Assembly (NCBI GenBank): GCA_038363925.1
Contig: JAQQWL010000002.1
Location: forward strand, 1,922,001-1,986,000
Length of the DNA: 64,000 nt
From: Apiospora phragmitis
Taxonomy: Eukaryota > Ascomycota > Sordariomycetes > Amphisphaeriales > Apiosporaceae
Direction of reading: 5' to 3'
Shown here: positions 44,561 to 56,131 of the stretch, piece after piece
How positions within the stretch are numbered: the stretch's first letter is position 1
Layout: every line of letters starts with the position of its first letter
The notes under the pieces: model-generated
Database searches by the model: none
The model's input: only the letters and a program-made list of their open reading frames with translations
Told to the model about the DNA's origin: nothing
Position numbers and translations under genes: made by a program

Positions 44561-45342
44561 GGTCCGATGTTGGGTCTAAAGGCTTATATTAATAATAACA
44601 ATTGACAACAGTAAATAAAATGAAATCATCTGACAACAAGCCTCCGAAGAGCATACATATGAAGCCAAATGATGGGAATACCCCTTCTTTTGTCGCGTGG
44701 CGAATATAACGCCGGGCCATTGACGAGCTATTTGTAGCCGCCTCGCTGTCGCACCAAAAAGTGCTTTTTGGGAGGCCGTCATCTTGTGCTAGGTGTCGTC
44801 CAGCTGGGGCCTCTAGGCACGAAACCTGCTAAGTAGAGAGCTAGGTTAGGCGGGCTAGGCGGGCTAGGCAGTAGCCAGGGGCGGCGGGGCCTTGCACCTA
44901 AAGATCGTCCGTTTGGACCTTGGTTGCCTGGCTGCTAATTATTCCACAGAAGGCTTTCAATCGTTACTTGAGAGATGATGGAGTCAAAGTTTTGGGGTCA
45001 GAATGGTGTAAATACATCAGTGGTCTCATATTCTATCGTTCAATCTCTTTATCTCTCGAACCCATGCCCGGATCGTAAGATTGTTGTTGGTTGGTTGGGC
45101 AGTACGCGAGATTTGCTCCCAAGGGTCAAATCCTGCAGCTGCAACTATGAATCCCGCGTCCAGTGGCACCTCCTTACTTCAAGGGCTCGCATCTTGCCCC
45201 TGAGCGACAAATCCATTTAGCCAAAGCACGAAAGTAAATGAGGCCAAGTGAACATCAACCATCAATTCGCACCGGTAGCATCTTAGATCTAATAAGGATA
45301 TTTTCTAACAAACATAACATGTTCAAATCGCTAATGCCCCCT
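44561..45342. other. Spacer upstream of the HET gene
   Basis: The promoter side of the HET gene and the 3' flank of the FAD monooxygenase gene. A short GCTAGGCGG-type repeat lies at about 44840-44870. No gene was recognised. Confidence 0.5.
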
Positions 45343-46801
45343 TCAAATGACGACCGGGTCCGAAGGGAGCGGCTGCACAAACATACCCCGCCGCCGGGGC
45401 TGATCAAGCTGCGTGTCCGACAACCGCGCCGCCTCGGAGCCTCTCTTCAGCATCTCCTTCTGGTACGCGCCCAAGATGGTCTTGATGGACTCGGCGTCGT
45501 TCTTGTCCTCGATAGACGCCAGCGCCCGCGCGAGGTTCAGCGCGTCTTGCATCGCGTGGCAGCCGCCCTCTCCTCGGAAGGGGGTCATGGCATCTGGAAG
45601 AAGGGAAGACGTGTTATGATCAGCACTCTCTGTATTTTGGACTTTTAAGGGGTAAGAGAGATGTATGTGGTGATTTACGTGCAGCATCGCCCAGCAGCGT
45701 GACCCGTCCCGCGGGCAGCGCGTCCTCGTCGAGTATCAGCGTGTAAATGGTGATCTGCCGGGCCAGCATGCCCTCGACGGTGGTCTCGTCGACGGTGCGG
45801 CGGAACTTGGGCGGCAGCGCGGCAGTGATGCGCCGGGCGAAAGCGAGCAGTTCCTCCTTGGGCGCCGTGTGCGTCCAGAAGGTCTCGTAGGTGTCGTCGC
45901 GGGCCACGTCGGGGTCCGACCACAGCAGCGAGAAGTAGTAGTCGCCGGACTTGCCGTCGGATCTGACCTTGTTGAGGCCGACGAAGAGGTGATACGTCTT
46001 GCCGTCGTCATCCTGGGCGTTGGGGAGGTCGACCATGTAGGACGAGTGGGCCACTTCCAGCTGCTCGACGAAGAGATTACCGGACAATGTGCATTCGCCG
46101 TTGACCGAGGCCGTCTTGTGGCGGACCAGCTTGTCTTCGCCTTTGAGGAGGTGTTTTCTGGCTGTGGCACGTGAAAAAGGGGGAAACGATTAGCCGGCTA
46201 CTAGCGAGAGCAGAGGGTTTTCGTGGACTGAAGAAAAACGTACTGGGACTGTGAACACCCTCGGCGCCGACGAGGATATCTCCACTGGCTTTCGATCCAT
46301 CCTTGAAGTGGACAGTCACGCCCGCGTCGTTCTCCTCGATGTGCACAGCTTGCTTGTTGTACTGCACGGTGATCTTCGTGGACAACCATTCTCGGAGATG
46401 GGTGCGGTTAGCCCGGAACCAGTGGCCGGAGCCGTCGTCCCGGTAGCCGAGCTTCTCGCCCTCCGCCGAGTCGTAGAAGGCGATCTCGGGCATCAGCTTC
46501 AGGGGGTTCAGGTGGTTGACCATGCCGAAATCCGGCATGTCGTTGGGCATGGACGCATGGAAGTCCTCGAGCATACTGACAATGCGATCTATTAGTACCA
46601 TGCATATACCAAAATACCAGCGGGACTCGTCGTTACATACGTATGAAGTCCTACAGCCCAGCCCTGAGGCTGATTTTCGTCGTGAGCTTTCTCGAAGACC
46701 TCGAACGAGACACCCTTCTTGCGCAGAGCTTGGGCGAGCGTGAGGCCCCCAAGGCCAGCACCGAGTATCAGCACATGCGGTGATTTGGACGAAGTCGTCA
46801 T
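45343..46801 (-). CDS. FAD-dependent monooxygenase
   Basis: A 408-residue flavin monooxygenase of the UbiH/salicylate-hydroxylase-like group. Exons: 46641-46801, 46244-46575, 45679-46161 and 45343-45593, with phases matching at all three junctions (introns 46576-46640, 46162-46243, 45594-45678). The FAD-binding GxGxxG is LGAGLGG at residues 13-19, followed by an acidic strand end (FEVFEKAHDENQPQG). GDILVGAEGVHSP is the usual DG-type motif, here with GAEG. RVTLLGDAAHAMTPFRGEGG is the second FAD motif, continuing CHAMQDALNLARAL. Substrate unknown; such enzymes hydroxylate aromatic or polyketide compounds. The second ATG (46801) is preferred over 46828 because it sits directly before the Rossmann strand. 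Confidence 0.9.
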
Positions 46802-48296
46802 CGTGTAGTAGTTGGATATGTAGATCACGGTGGTATCGGAATAGATGTTAGTTGGAAATGCTTGTCGGAAGATGTGTTTTGGAGCTCTATTATCGTCTGT
46901 GCGATTATGCGACTCTTATTATATAACCATTCCATTTCGTTTTGAGGGGGTCATCGCGAGTCGATATGCAGCTCGCTTCGGTATACGATTCGATTTGCGC
47001 AGTCATCTCGCTGAACACATCGGAACGCACATTCGCAAACTCGGCGCGCCCCCGCGGCCCGCGCTTTCGGCAAAGTGCAAAAGTGCGAGTACTCCGCGAG
47101 AGTGGAGCAAGAAGTCACGGAGAAGGAAGTCGTGGCGCCGCATAGACTTATCCGGGCGCCCGACTAGCCAATCTTGTTCACACCGCATTTGCTGTGCCAG
47201 TGTGCCACAAGCGGGCCCGACGTTGCTTGTTTGCAACGCCCGTAATATCCCAGCCAGACTTGAGAAGGGGGAATGTGGGCGGTGGGGTGATGATTCATCG
47301 TTTTTCCCCAACCAAGCCAGGCCTATCAACTAGTCTTCCCGTCTTAATTTCCCTAAAGCGGCAATTATGCCGTTCCTTTCGAATCTGGCTCAAAATGCCA
47401 AGTCTTCCACCCCAGCCCAAGAAACGAAAGACTCATGACGAAGCATGGATCAACCCGAAATTGATACTGTGATGTTGCTTCGCGGTTTGTGGTCTATCCG
47501 TAGACAGTTATCGGCAAAGTGAAAAGGACGAAGGCCGATGGTTTCACCTTGCGTAAGGTAATTAGTAGTGTATCGCAATATCCAGCCATTGGGTCGCTTT
47601 GGGGCGCACAACCAAAGCAAGGTACCGATCTGATAAAGACCCCAAATCGGTATACTGTTTGTCTGTTGTGCTTCTGGTAACGTCACACTGCATTGCGCTT
47701 TACCTGCTAATGCAGTAATTGCAACGGGCACTAGTTAGCCCGTCTTCGGCTCCCCGTGTAATAAGGTTGAGTAGTGTCGGCAACTTCGCAAATAGCTTCT
47801 TCCGATGATGCTTTGTCATCATCGATCCATCCAAAGGATTTGGCATCTTTCTTATTGGCGATTATCATGGCCTCGGCCGATAACCGTACTTTTGATGCTG
47901 CTCGCCGTGTCTTCCAAAGCTCCGGTCTACTTTCCAGAGTTTCGAAGCTTTTGTTTTCCCTGCGCTGCCTTGCCGTCGAACCCAGGTTAGTCAAAAAGCT
48001 CCCGTCCACGACCGAGGACGTATTTCAGTCTTCTGAATAGCTCTGACGTATCCGGATCTTGGAGGGTGTCCATGAGAAGGGTTGTTAAGGGGTTGTCCGT
48101 GATTCTTGCTGGCCACGGATAAGTCGGTCAGCGTTACTTAGGTATTTATCTTCCATTGTTAGTGAGAATGTGTATTCCCATGAGAAAAACACCATCCGTC
48201 GTCAAGAGGGAGCCAGCAGCCAGTAGCCAACGACATGAGAATGATTACTTCCTTTAGATGATATGCAACTTCGAATACCCCAGCTCGAGGATCCTT
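46802..48296. other. Gene-free stretch
   Basis: The promoter side of the FAD monooxygenase gene, CG-rich near 47040-47100. A minus-strand frame at 47731-48009 has protein-like composition but no family, start context or splicing. Nothing else was seen. Confidence 0.45.
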
Positions 48297-48830
48297 TTAA
48301 GCGGCTTCGCAGCTGTACACATGCTTCGAGAGCTGATCGATCATCACGTCTCCGAGTTCCCCCGCGGCGTCTGGTTGGATGCGGATAGACGCCTCCTCGA
48401 AATGAAAGACGGGGCAACTCTTAGCAGAGGGGGTGTAGAGGCCGTCGTCTTCTAGTCGATCGGAGAGGACTACTTTCAACTGCTGCTCGGGCTTGTCGTC
48501 AGAGATGATGCGGAGGCTCATGTGCCAGCTTGGGGTTCTAGACAACAGGACCTGCATCATCTCCCTCCCGGGATGCAGATGTTCTGCTGAAGGTATCTCG
48601 ACGCATTGCTTGCCCTCTCTCAATACTGCAACCTCGGGGAGTGCCCAAGTAGAGTCGGGCAGTTGTTGTGGGTTATATTCCTTCCTCACGATCATATCGA
48701 GAAACTCTCGTGGGAGTTCCCAAGAGGACCCTTGGCGCCGTTGTCTTTCCTCTGCCTCCAACTCAGATCCGCTATCTGACGGAGCAGTGCTTTTGTGCGA
48801 GGATTCAAGCCCCCGGTTCCCGATGCCCAC
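48297..48830 (-). CDS. Hypothetical protein
   Basis: An open frame of 177 codons with balanced, protein-like composition and no recognised domain. The only in-frame ATG is at 48695 (MIVRKEYNPQQLPDSTWALP), giving 132 residues. Upstream residues (SSWELPREFLD) also look coding, so a first exon may lie to the right. Recognisable stretches are MSLRIISDDKPEQQLKVVLS and RIQPDAAGELGDVMIDQLSK, with no signal peptide or membrane helix. Not confirmed by any homology I can recall. Confidence 0.4.
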   Translation of the reverse strand: MGIGNRGLESSHKSTAPSDSGSELEAEERQRRQGSSWELPREFLDMIVRKEYNPQQLPDSTWALPEVAVLREGKQCVEIPSAEHLHPGREMMQVLLSRTPSWHMSLRIISDDKPEQQLKVVLSDRLEDDGLYTPSAKSCPVFHFEEASIRIQPDAAGELGDVMIDQLSKHVYSCEAA

Positions 48831-50402
48831 GTCTTCTGCCCCTAGCTATTCCTCACTTATGCGCTGGTCAGAGCACATGTAAGGTAGCGGACTCGTACTC
48901 CAGTCGCTTTAGCCATTTGGCAATGCAGGTTCATGAACCATGTTTATATTCCTAGGGACCTAGGGGGTAGGCAAACATTTGTGTTGATCGTCCAAGACCC
49001 GCATGAGGGTATCATTCCACAAGAACCAAGAACACGTCTACAGATGATTTAAAGTTTCCACTGACATCTGAAAAGCTCTTCTTGCACGTAAAACATAATC
49101 ATTGATTTGAGTTTTCGAGTTTGACTTCGTCCTGAAGCTCGTTACCCGTACCCACATAGTGTGTTTCTGCGTTTCCTGTAGTTGCTTTGAGCAGAGAGCA
49201 TATCGCTTCGCCCGTGACTGGCTGCGTATTCAATGAAGATATTCCTGCGCATTGGTCATGGTAGTGTTGGATTGATTAGCATCATCATCACGAGCTCTTA
49301 GACGTATTAATTGCTTCATTGCAACTAGTCATGAAAAGCAACTCAATTCTGAGAAAGATCAGATAAATGGTGGTCGAACGAGGACGTATGAACCAAGCTT
49401 CAGATGCAAGCATTGGCAGTTTGGCAATACATGCGCTAAAAGTGCTTGTGCTTATTCAACCTCTCAGCGCAGCCCCTTCCCTACCTTACGGGGCGGCCCA
49501 TGCCCGTGGTTCATGAAAGGCACAGCCGCATTAGAGCCTCAATTAGCTAGCCAGGGGTAAGAGCTTGCACTAGCTAGCCACAGCCTACAGGGTAGGCAGT
49601 AGGTCGTCCTAAGAAGAGAGGGATGAGAAATCTTCCACCGTTCCACGGTCCTGTGAATCTCCCGTCATGTCCGTGCAGCACCGGAAAAACATCGTGTGCA
49701 GGACCCGATCCGACTAATTCCAGTCACCTGCGAGTCGCGAACGAGCCGACTGACGTTGTCACTCTATCTGAGGTTCTTGCAGCGTGTGGTGTGAGATCCT
49801 AGCATCATCTAGCGGCACAGCTGGGCGCCGATCATTTGTCAAATGTTGCCAGGGAAGGGTGCTTTTGAGCCGCAGATCAAGGATGGATTGCTATTCTCGG
49901 CCAGCAGCCAGCAGCGAGCTGCCAGGGCAAAATAGATTTGCCGTCAATCAGCCAAGGAAAAAGAGATACAACAAGCCCACCGTCGAGCCATAGCGTCAGA
50001 GGGATGTCAAGGCTTGCGGCGGTGTTTCATGTGACATTGGCAGCATTGGGCCAGTGGCAGAAGCCGTTCGTTCGGTCGTGGGTGTGGAGTTTGGGGATTT
50101 GCGACTCAACTGTTTCAGCTTCCGTCGTCACTCGTGTGGACCTTCATCCGTCCGACCAGAGGGTCCCTGCTTGTCACGTCGCATCAGAAAGCATGTGGCT
50201 TCTTCCCTAATAAAAGAACTCGAACTCTTTTTGCCAGGAACATGCGTCGAGCTGGTTTCCCCTTTGTTGTTGTTGTCGTATTCTTATTTTTCTATCTTTT
50301 TTACTTCTTGATGGCCTGGAGTCGACCTATTAGGAGGCGGAGCAGTTAACTAGCTGCAATTCACCAATCCAATCGGACGAGAGCCCCGAGACGCAAGCCG
50401 TC
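48831..50402. other. Gene-free stretch
   Basis: No gene was recognised. A near-duplicate CTAGCTAGCCA motif occurs at about 49544 and 49571. The right end is the promoter of the PEBP-like gene. Confidence 0.5.
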
Positions 50403-51479
50403 ATGTTCTTTTCGAAGTTTTTGTTGTTCGTGTCGGCAATTGGGAGGGTTACGCAAGTCGTGGGGGAAACGCCGGCCGGCTTCACACCAGCCACCGACAC
50501 GGATTTGATCGTGACTTACGGCCAGGTCGCGACGCAGAATGGAGCCGAGGTAGCCGAAGATGGTACGGGTCATATCATCCAATCCAATGCCATTCAGGCA
50601 GCGCGATGCTCAATTGAATTGAATTGACTAACGCGATTTGCAGCCGTCGCATCCCAACCAGATCTGGCGACAACATCACAGCTGTCGGGGTCGAGCTACG
50701 CCGTCATCATGGTCGACCTGGACATCCCCGTGGACACGGAGCCGCACACCCTGCTCCACTGGATGCAGACGGGCCTGACACCCGCCACCACGGCGACCGC
50801 GGTCACGACGGGCGACGGCACAGCTAGCGTCTTCCCGCTGCAGAACACCAAGAACACCCCTGCGCTCGCCGACTACGCCGTCCCGGCGCCGCCGGCCAAG
50901 AACCCGCTCAGCCACCGCTACGTGCAGATTCTCGTAGACACGAGCGACCTCAGCGCCGAGGGCCTCGAGGCTCTCCAGAACGCCACCACCACCCGTGTTG
51001 GCTTCGATGTCGCCGGCGCGCTCGCCGCCGCAGGCCTCCCCGACAGCGCCGTGGTGGCGGGCAATTCGTACAGTGTGACGAACCCTGGGCCCGCAAAGGC
51101 TAGCGAACTCAAGCGAGCGGTGCCAGAGACGCGCAGGATGGTGATGCGGGCGCCGGAGCAGTGGGATGCGGAGTGGAAGGTGCGGAGGCAGGAGCAGCAG
51201 CAACAGCAACAGCAGACCAGTAGGGATGGCGGAAGCAAGCAGCTCCCGCCAATGTCGGCGAAATCAAACGAAACAGTGTCCGTGGGCGTCTTTGAGAGGA
51301 ACGGGACGATCATCATCGGCGTGTTTCCGGGGAACAAGTCGCTTCCGTCGAATGGCACGGCTCCGGGCTCCGGTCCAACCGTGCCCGTGGTCGGGGGCGC
51401 TCCGCCGTCATTACCCTCGAGCGTGGGCTGGACAACGGGAGTGGTCTGCTGTATACTAGGTTTGATGTTCTCGATATGA
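50403..51479 (+). CDS. Secreted, possibly GPI-anchored PEBP-like protein
   Basis: Two exons (50403-50562 and 50644-51479, intron 50563-50643) encode 331 residues. It begins MFFSKFLLFVSAIGRVTQVV, a likely signal peptide. The phosphatidylethanolamine-binding fold shows as LIVTYGQ, YAVIMVDLDIP (place of the DPDxP loop), HTLLHWMQTGL and LSHRYVQILVDT. The usual anion-site residues are only partly kept (DLDIP). After the domain come an Ala-rich stretch, a Gln run (50 bp after residue 220), Asn-glycosylation-type sites (NET, NGT, NKS) and a Ser/Thr/Pro linker ending in a hydrophobic tail (GWTTGVVCCILGLMFSI), the pattern of a GPI-attachment signal. It is therefore probably exported and held at the cell surface, unlike cytosolic Tfs1-type PEBPs. 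Ligand and role unknown. Confidence 0.85.
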
Positions 51480-53885
51480 TATTAGAAGCTTACTTAATCA
51501 TTGTTCAATACCTATAGCGAATATGTAGAATAGCCGTATGTGTCACACCTTTTTTGACCTGTCGCATTGTGAATGAGGATGAAAATGTGCGAGAGTTGCA
51601 AGCCCATGCCCTTGAGCGGGAGTGATGACGACCGCGATGATGATCATGATGCTCGACGCCTAGGCGGTTGCCTTGTGAGGAGACGGTTCCCACCCGGGCC
51701 TTGAAGAGACACCACACCACGGTAGATCGAACGTGCAGCAAGTCCACAGTAACCCTTCAAAGTCAAGTAGCGGGATCCCGCCATTTCACTGTCCCCCCTT
51801 CTTTAGATGGATGACGAAACTCAGCCCTGCGATATACATGCACCAAACCCAAAGCGCACGTCGTATCCAATGGCTAAGGCGCCTACAGACCCGAGGGAAC
51901 GGATGGACTTATGTAGGACTTGATATCGGCGATCCCCTTAACGTTCATGGGCGAGCATACAGGCGGAAGTAGGCGGAGGCGTTAGCTTACGTAGAGCACG
52001 TAGTATTCCCGAGTTACCCAGGATGTCGCTCGTAAGGGTGCGCAAAGGCAATACCACCCACACCAAATACCACGATATATGAGAGGGACGGAACGATAGC
52101 GCGAGAAAGACAGGGGGCTACCAAGTGTAGTTGCACAAGTAAGCGCCTATCTTCCACGCAGCTTGCACGTGGATTGTGCTGACTTCTTCTATTCCGGCGC
52201 ATCCCATTGATTCGCTCGTTCCCGAGACTGCTTCGAAAAGGAAGGTGAAATCTCGCTTCGCTTCCCCAAACTCCCCAAAATGACCGTTTCGCCTAAAGTC
52301 CTGTGCAATGCGTTGCAACGCTCGCTTACCGCGTATGCCAATGTACCAGCCAACACAGTTCCCATGTACGGTATCTTCGCCAATCATGGGTTTGATGGAT
52401 GAGTGATGTGTGTGCGTATGTGGGAACCCCGGATGGCTGCCCCCGAAGAATGCGCATAAGGTTGCCTCTCATTGGACGAGTGGGCGCCGACATAGTCATG
52501 GTGTGCTGGCCTTGTGTAACCGCAATACTCAGTCTCAGCTATTGTCAGTGGCATGATTAGCTAGCTGTTCTTCCCTGCCAGTCGTTCTTTTTGTGTAACC
52601 AGCGCGGCCACCAACCCCTCCCTTCTTCCCCTCTTCTCGTGTTGTGGAACCACCCATTTTCGGATTCTGACAGTGGGTGGCAGTGGATGGACAGCCAGCC
52701 CAGACGCCAGAGCAACACGGAGAGCGGCACGCCATGCACAAAAGGTCTAAAGCTGCACTAGCAGTGATGGCTTGCCCCTTCCCGTATGTATGACGTTTCC
52801 CGTGCCGTGGTTACCCTGTTGTAGGTTCATTATCCATAGATTGTAAATTGTATGGAAATAGCCCGGAAACAACCCCCCGCCCGCGCTCACTTCGGCGAGG
52901 GCGCCACAGCTTGGTTGAGTTGCACTGCGCGCTAGCTGTCTTGGGTGGTGCGAAGTGGGCACAGCACCAACCCTCACTCACTGCCTCCGCAATTGAGGCA
53001 GCAGTATTTTTGTATGTGCATACAGGGAGATAACCCGTTGCAATTAGTAATAACAGAACCAGACCTGCACGTCACTGAAGGCAGCCATCAGGTTGTAGTC
53101 GGATTTGCCGTCTGACAAATCCACGTAGTGTGTGTTACGTGGTACGCGGCAACCTTTGGTCCGGAAAGCGTTGTCAGAAAGTCAGCACCGTAGGTATTCC
53201 TCGAAAAAGAAGGAGGGTTACGGTTGCGTGGTGGTTGGCCACGTGCCAGCCGTTACACAAAAGCAATACCTCCCTTACATGAGAAAGGACTCTGCGACTG
53301 TACTGACATCCTTGCCACCGCCGCTTGTCTTGTGTAACCAGCGGCTTTAGTGGCTCCTTATGTCCGTGCCTGCGCGCGCAATCACCCTATTTTTGGGGGC
53401 CAAGACAGCAGTACCTTCCCTGTCTTTTTTTCGACCCGGTGGAAGATTCCGTCATAACCTGGCCATATGCAAGTGGGTTCTTTACCGCGGCACAGCAATT
53501 TTCATGTGGTGTCAGTGTGTGGCTCGTCCGTCGACCATGTGCTGTCACAACGACTTAGATTCATATTGCGCGAGTCGTGGATACTACCTATATAACCCAC
53601 CTGACTATCGTTGTCGATTATTGGTCTGCTCGTTTAATAGTGCAGTGGGACAGGGTATATTGGTACATCTCGAGTACATCTCACCGTCTGCCTTAAAATC
53701 AGGGTCTAGACTACTGAGCCTAGAGGGCTGAAGGTAATATTATATATATATAAGCATGTCTTAAGTATTATATTAAACCTAAGACTATTATAGTAATTAT
53801 AGTATTATATATATATTTAATATATCACTTCTAGCACCTAGGAACTCGGCGTTAACTGAATATGTCTAATTATATTAAGGGGTAT
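51480..53885. other. Long gene-free stretch
   Basis: Convergent 3' region of the PEBP-like and Zn2Cys6 genes. A minus-strand frame at 52118-52387 (89 residues) was not recognised. The right end contains an AT-rich tract (separate entry). Confidence 0.5.
53735..53830. other. AT-rich tract
   Basis: About 96 bp almost free of G and C, with TATATATATATA at 53740 and 53807 and several TTAATAT/ATTATAT blocks, about 60 bp beyond the stop of the minus-strand transcription factor. It may act in 3'-end formation, or be a short repeat-induced-mutation relic. The composition is directly visible; the role is inference. Confidence 0.6.
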
Positions 53886-56131
53886 CTAATACGAATATTG
53901 ACTCAGAGAGGTTAGTGCTAGAGCCTCGGTCTCACAGAATTCCATGCCTATCGCCGGGTCCAAGGCGTTGTATATGGTGTCAAGCTGCTCAGGATTGCTC
54001 CAGTTGCGAGTTGGAAATTTGGGGTGCAAAGGACATGGTAAACGGTTTAATACGACGTCCGCTTGCGCCAGGTTCAAATAGGTCGGACTATTTGCATGAT
54101 GATCCCTGAATAGATCTAGCCATGAGTTAGCACTTGAATATGTGTCTGTAGTGATTTATCAATGCAGGACTTACCGGCCATGAGTCTAGGAAGATACCAA
54201 CTCTTCCCGAACTCTTCCAAAAATAGGAGCAGTGAAGATTCGAGCTGAGTAAGGCTGCCCGGTGGAACATGCGCATCGGGCTCCGACTTTTGAAACAAGT
54301 TGAGCACCATGAGAGCGGTAAATGCACTTATTGTCACGATTGGGTTCACACGGGGTGGCAAGTGCTGGCCCCAGTGTCTGACCAGCATGGCAATCTCACG
54401 GGAAGTCTCGTGTAGTGCTGCCCAGTCGCTCGTCCACTCCTCGCTACCAACAGTCAGGCCAGTCGGCATATAGACTGCCTGCCGCACCGCATGGTAGAGC
54501 AGCACGTTGAGGAGTCGCTGGTTGTACTCGGCGTCCGTTTCTGTCTGCAAGGCATTCCGCGTCAAAGAGAGATAATGGGGCGGCAGTGAAAGCTTCAGCG
54601 AAGCAAGGTCGTTCTTCAGCCGAGCTGTCCGCAGCATGAGGCGCTCCGCCCCCTTTTCTGTCCGAAGACGCACAAGAGTGCCGGCATCACGAACCGTTGC
54701 TGCCATGATCATGTTGATGTTTATGCCCGATGTGTGTCTTTGTGTAAACACCTCTTGCGTAGTTCTCCAAATGTTGCTCAACTCCTCCGCCAAAAACAGC
54801 TTTGGAAGGGTGTGAAAGGGGACTTCGGGGCTAGGGCCATCCAACGGTCGTCTCACGAGAGCAGTATTGATGCTCTCGTGGTCAACGATCGTGCAAGCTG
54901 CAGATGCCGCGTTGACGTAGCTGTCGAGGGTGAAGACACACCACCATGCATAGCGCCAGTCTTCTAGTTCGTGTTCTGTTGCCAGCCGCGTGTCGCATGC
55001 CGAGCAGAGATTTGGGTTTTCAATTTGATTTAAACCCAGCGCATGTGCTTTTCTTGTGAGTCTGCTTACCCTCATCCAGGATGTCGTCCCAGGAAACTGG
55101 CCGAATTCGTAAAATGCCATAATGCACTCCAGTCTGAAATGGCTCAAGTTGCCACGGGAGAGGTTGAGATCCTCGTCAGAAGTAGTCGAGGCAAGCAGAG
55201 AAGCCAAGCACATGTCAACGCAGTCAGTTGTCCAACTTGGGACCGTGCCCCTTATTCTGGCTGTCATGGCGGCCATGGCTACAATGAGCTCGACACTGAT
55301 GATACCGGCTTCGTATTGCTCCATGAATCTGTCTCTGTGTAATAAAGGCAATCCCGGGTTGATCTCATCAAAGTACGTACATAGCCTTCCGGTAAGTCAG
55401 CAAAGGTTGAAACAACGACATGGGGACACCAAGAAATTTATCCAAGCACGCCAACTTACAGACTACGCTCTTCATATGTGTCCAGCGTATAGCCCGGAAA
55501 CCTGCTGTGGTCCATTGCTAACGGTACACCGAAAGGTGATGAAGCGGCACTGAATTCGGCAGCATCAAAAGTCACCAGGGAGTCGCGGTGGCTACCATTG
55601 CTGGTAGGGTGCATCTGCGGCGATGGAAGCCGTGTCGTCGGTGCTGGGACAACTGCTGAACATTGTTAGCGATGACGGCTGAGCCAGTAACATCCATGCA
55701 TAATGCAAGCGTACTTGTGATGCTGATATGATCAGAAGGAGGAGTCAAGGCCTTGTTCCGCCGGGCGCCGCGTGGCGGGCCCGGCTTTTTCCTCTCGGTG
55801 GAATAGACGCATGAGAAGCCGCCTTCAGAGCAGCGAGAGCATTGTGGCCGCTGGAGATCGCCTGCAATATTTATTACGATATATTAGCCAATTTATCCGA
55901 GAGTTGACGTTGGAGAATCGCAGGCAAGACGAACATTTGACCTTCTTGCTGTTTTCAAGGTAACACGATAGCCAAGTCAGTGTGGGTTCTCTCAACTAGA
56001 GGAGTTGCTCCGGCTGGACTGAGGTTGGTTCAAGGACTGGGTCTGACATACCGGATGCACCGATCGCATACGCGCCCGTTCATCATGATGTCGTTCGGCT
56101 TCCGGCTATGCACTCTCGTGTTGGACGGCAT
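53886..56131 (-). CDS. Zn2Cys6 transcription factor with fungal-specific TF domain
   Basis: 625 residues in six exons: 56052-56131, 55935-55948 (14 nt), 55715-55861, 55460-55655, 54175-55385 and 53886-54115. All junction phases agree and the total is a multiple of three. The spliced zinc cluster is complete: Cys22-x2-Cys25-x6-Cys32-x6-Cys39-x2-Cys42-x6-Cys49 (CDRCIRKKVKCD, then LQRPQCSRCSEGGFSC), followed by a basic linker (ERKKPGPPRGARRNK). Exon 5 holds the middle homology region: LCTYFDEINPGLPLLHRDRF, then the AFYEFGQFPGTTSWMRVSRL block, the RKAHALGLNQIE motif and the EDWRYAWWCVFTLDSYV signature. The fungal-specific TF domain is expected to control DNA-bound dimer activity in the nucleus. 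Targets unknown; no biosynthetic cluster adjoins it. Two introns split the zinc cluster. Confidence 0.92.
55935..55948 (-). other. 14-nt micro-exon inside the zinc cluster
   Basis: A 14-nt exon (CAAGAAGGTCAAAT on the minus strand) is flanked by ACAG before and GTTCGT after. Joined with its neighbours it supplies Arg-Lys-Lys-Val-Lys and the first base of the third cysteine codon, restoring exact Cys spacing. Without it the zinc cluster lacks a cysteine and the frame breaks. Confidence 0.85.
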
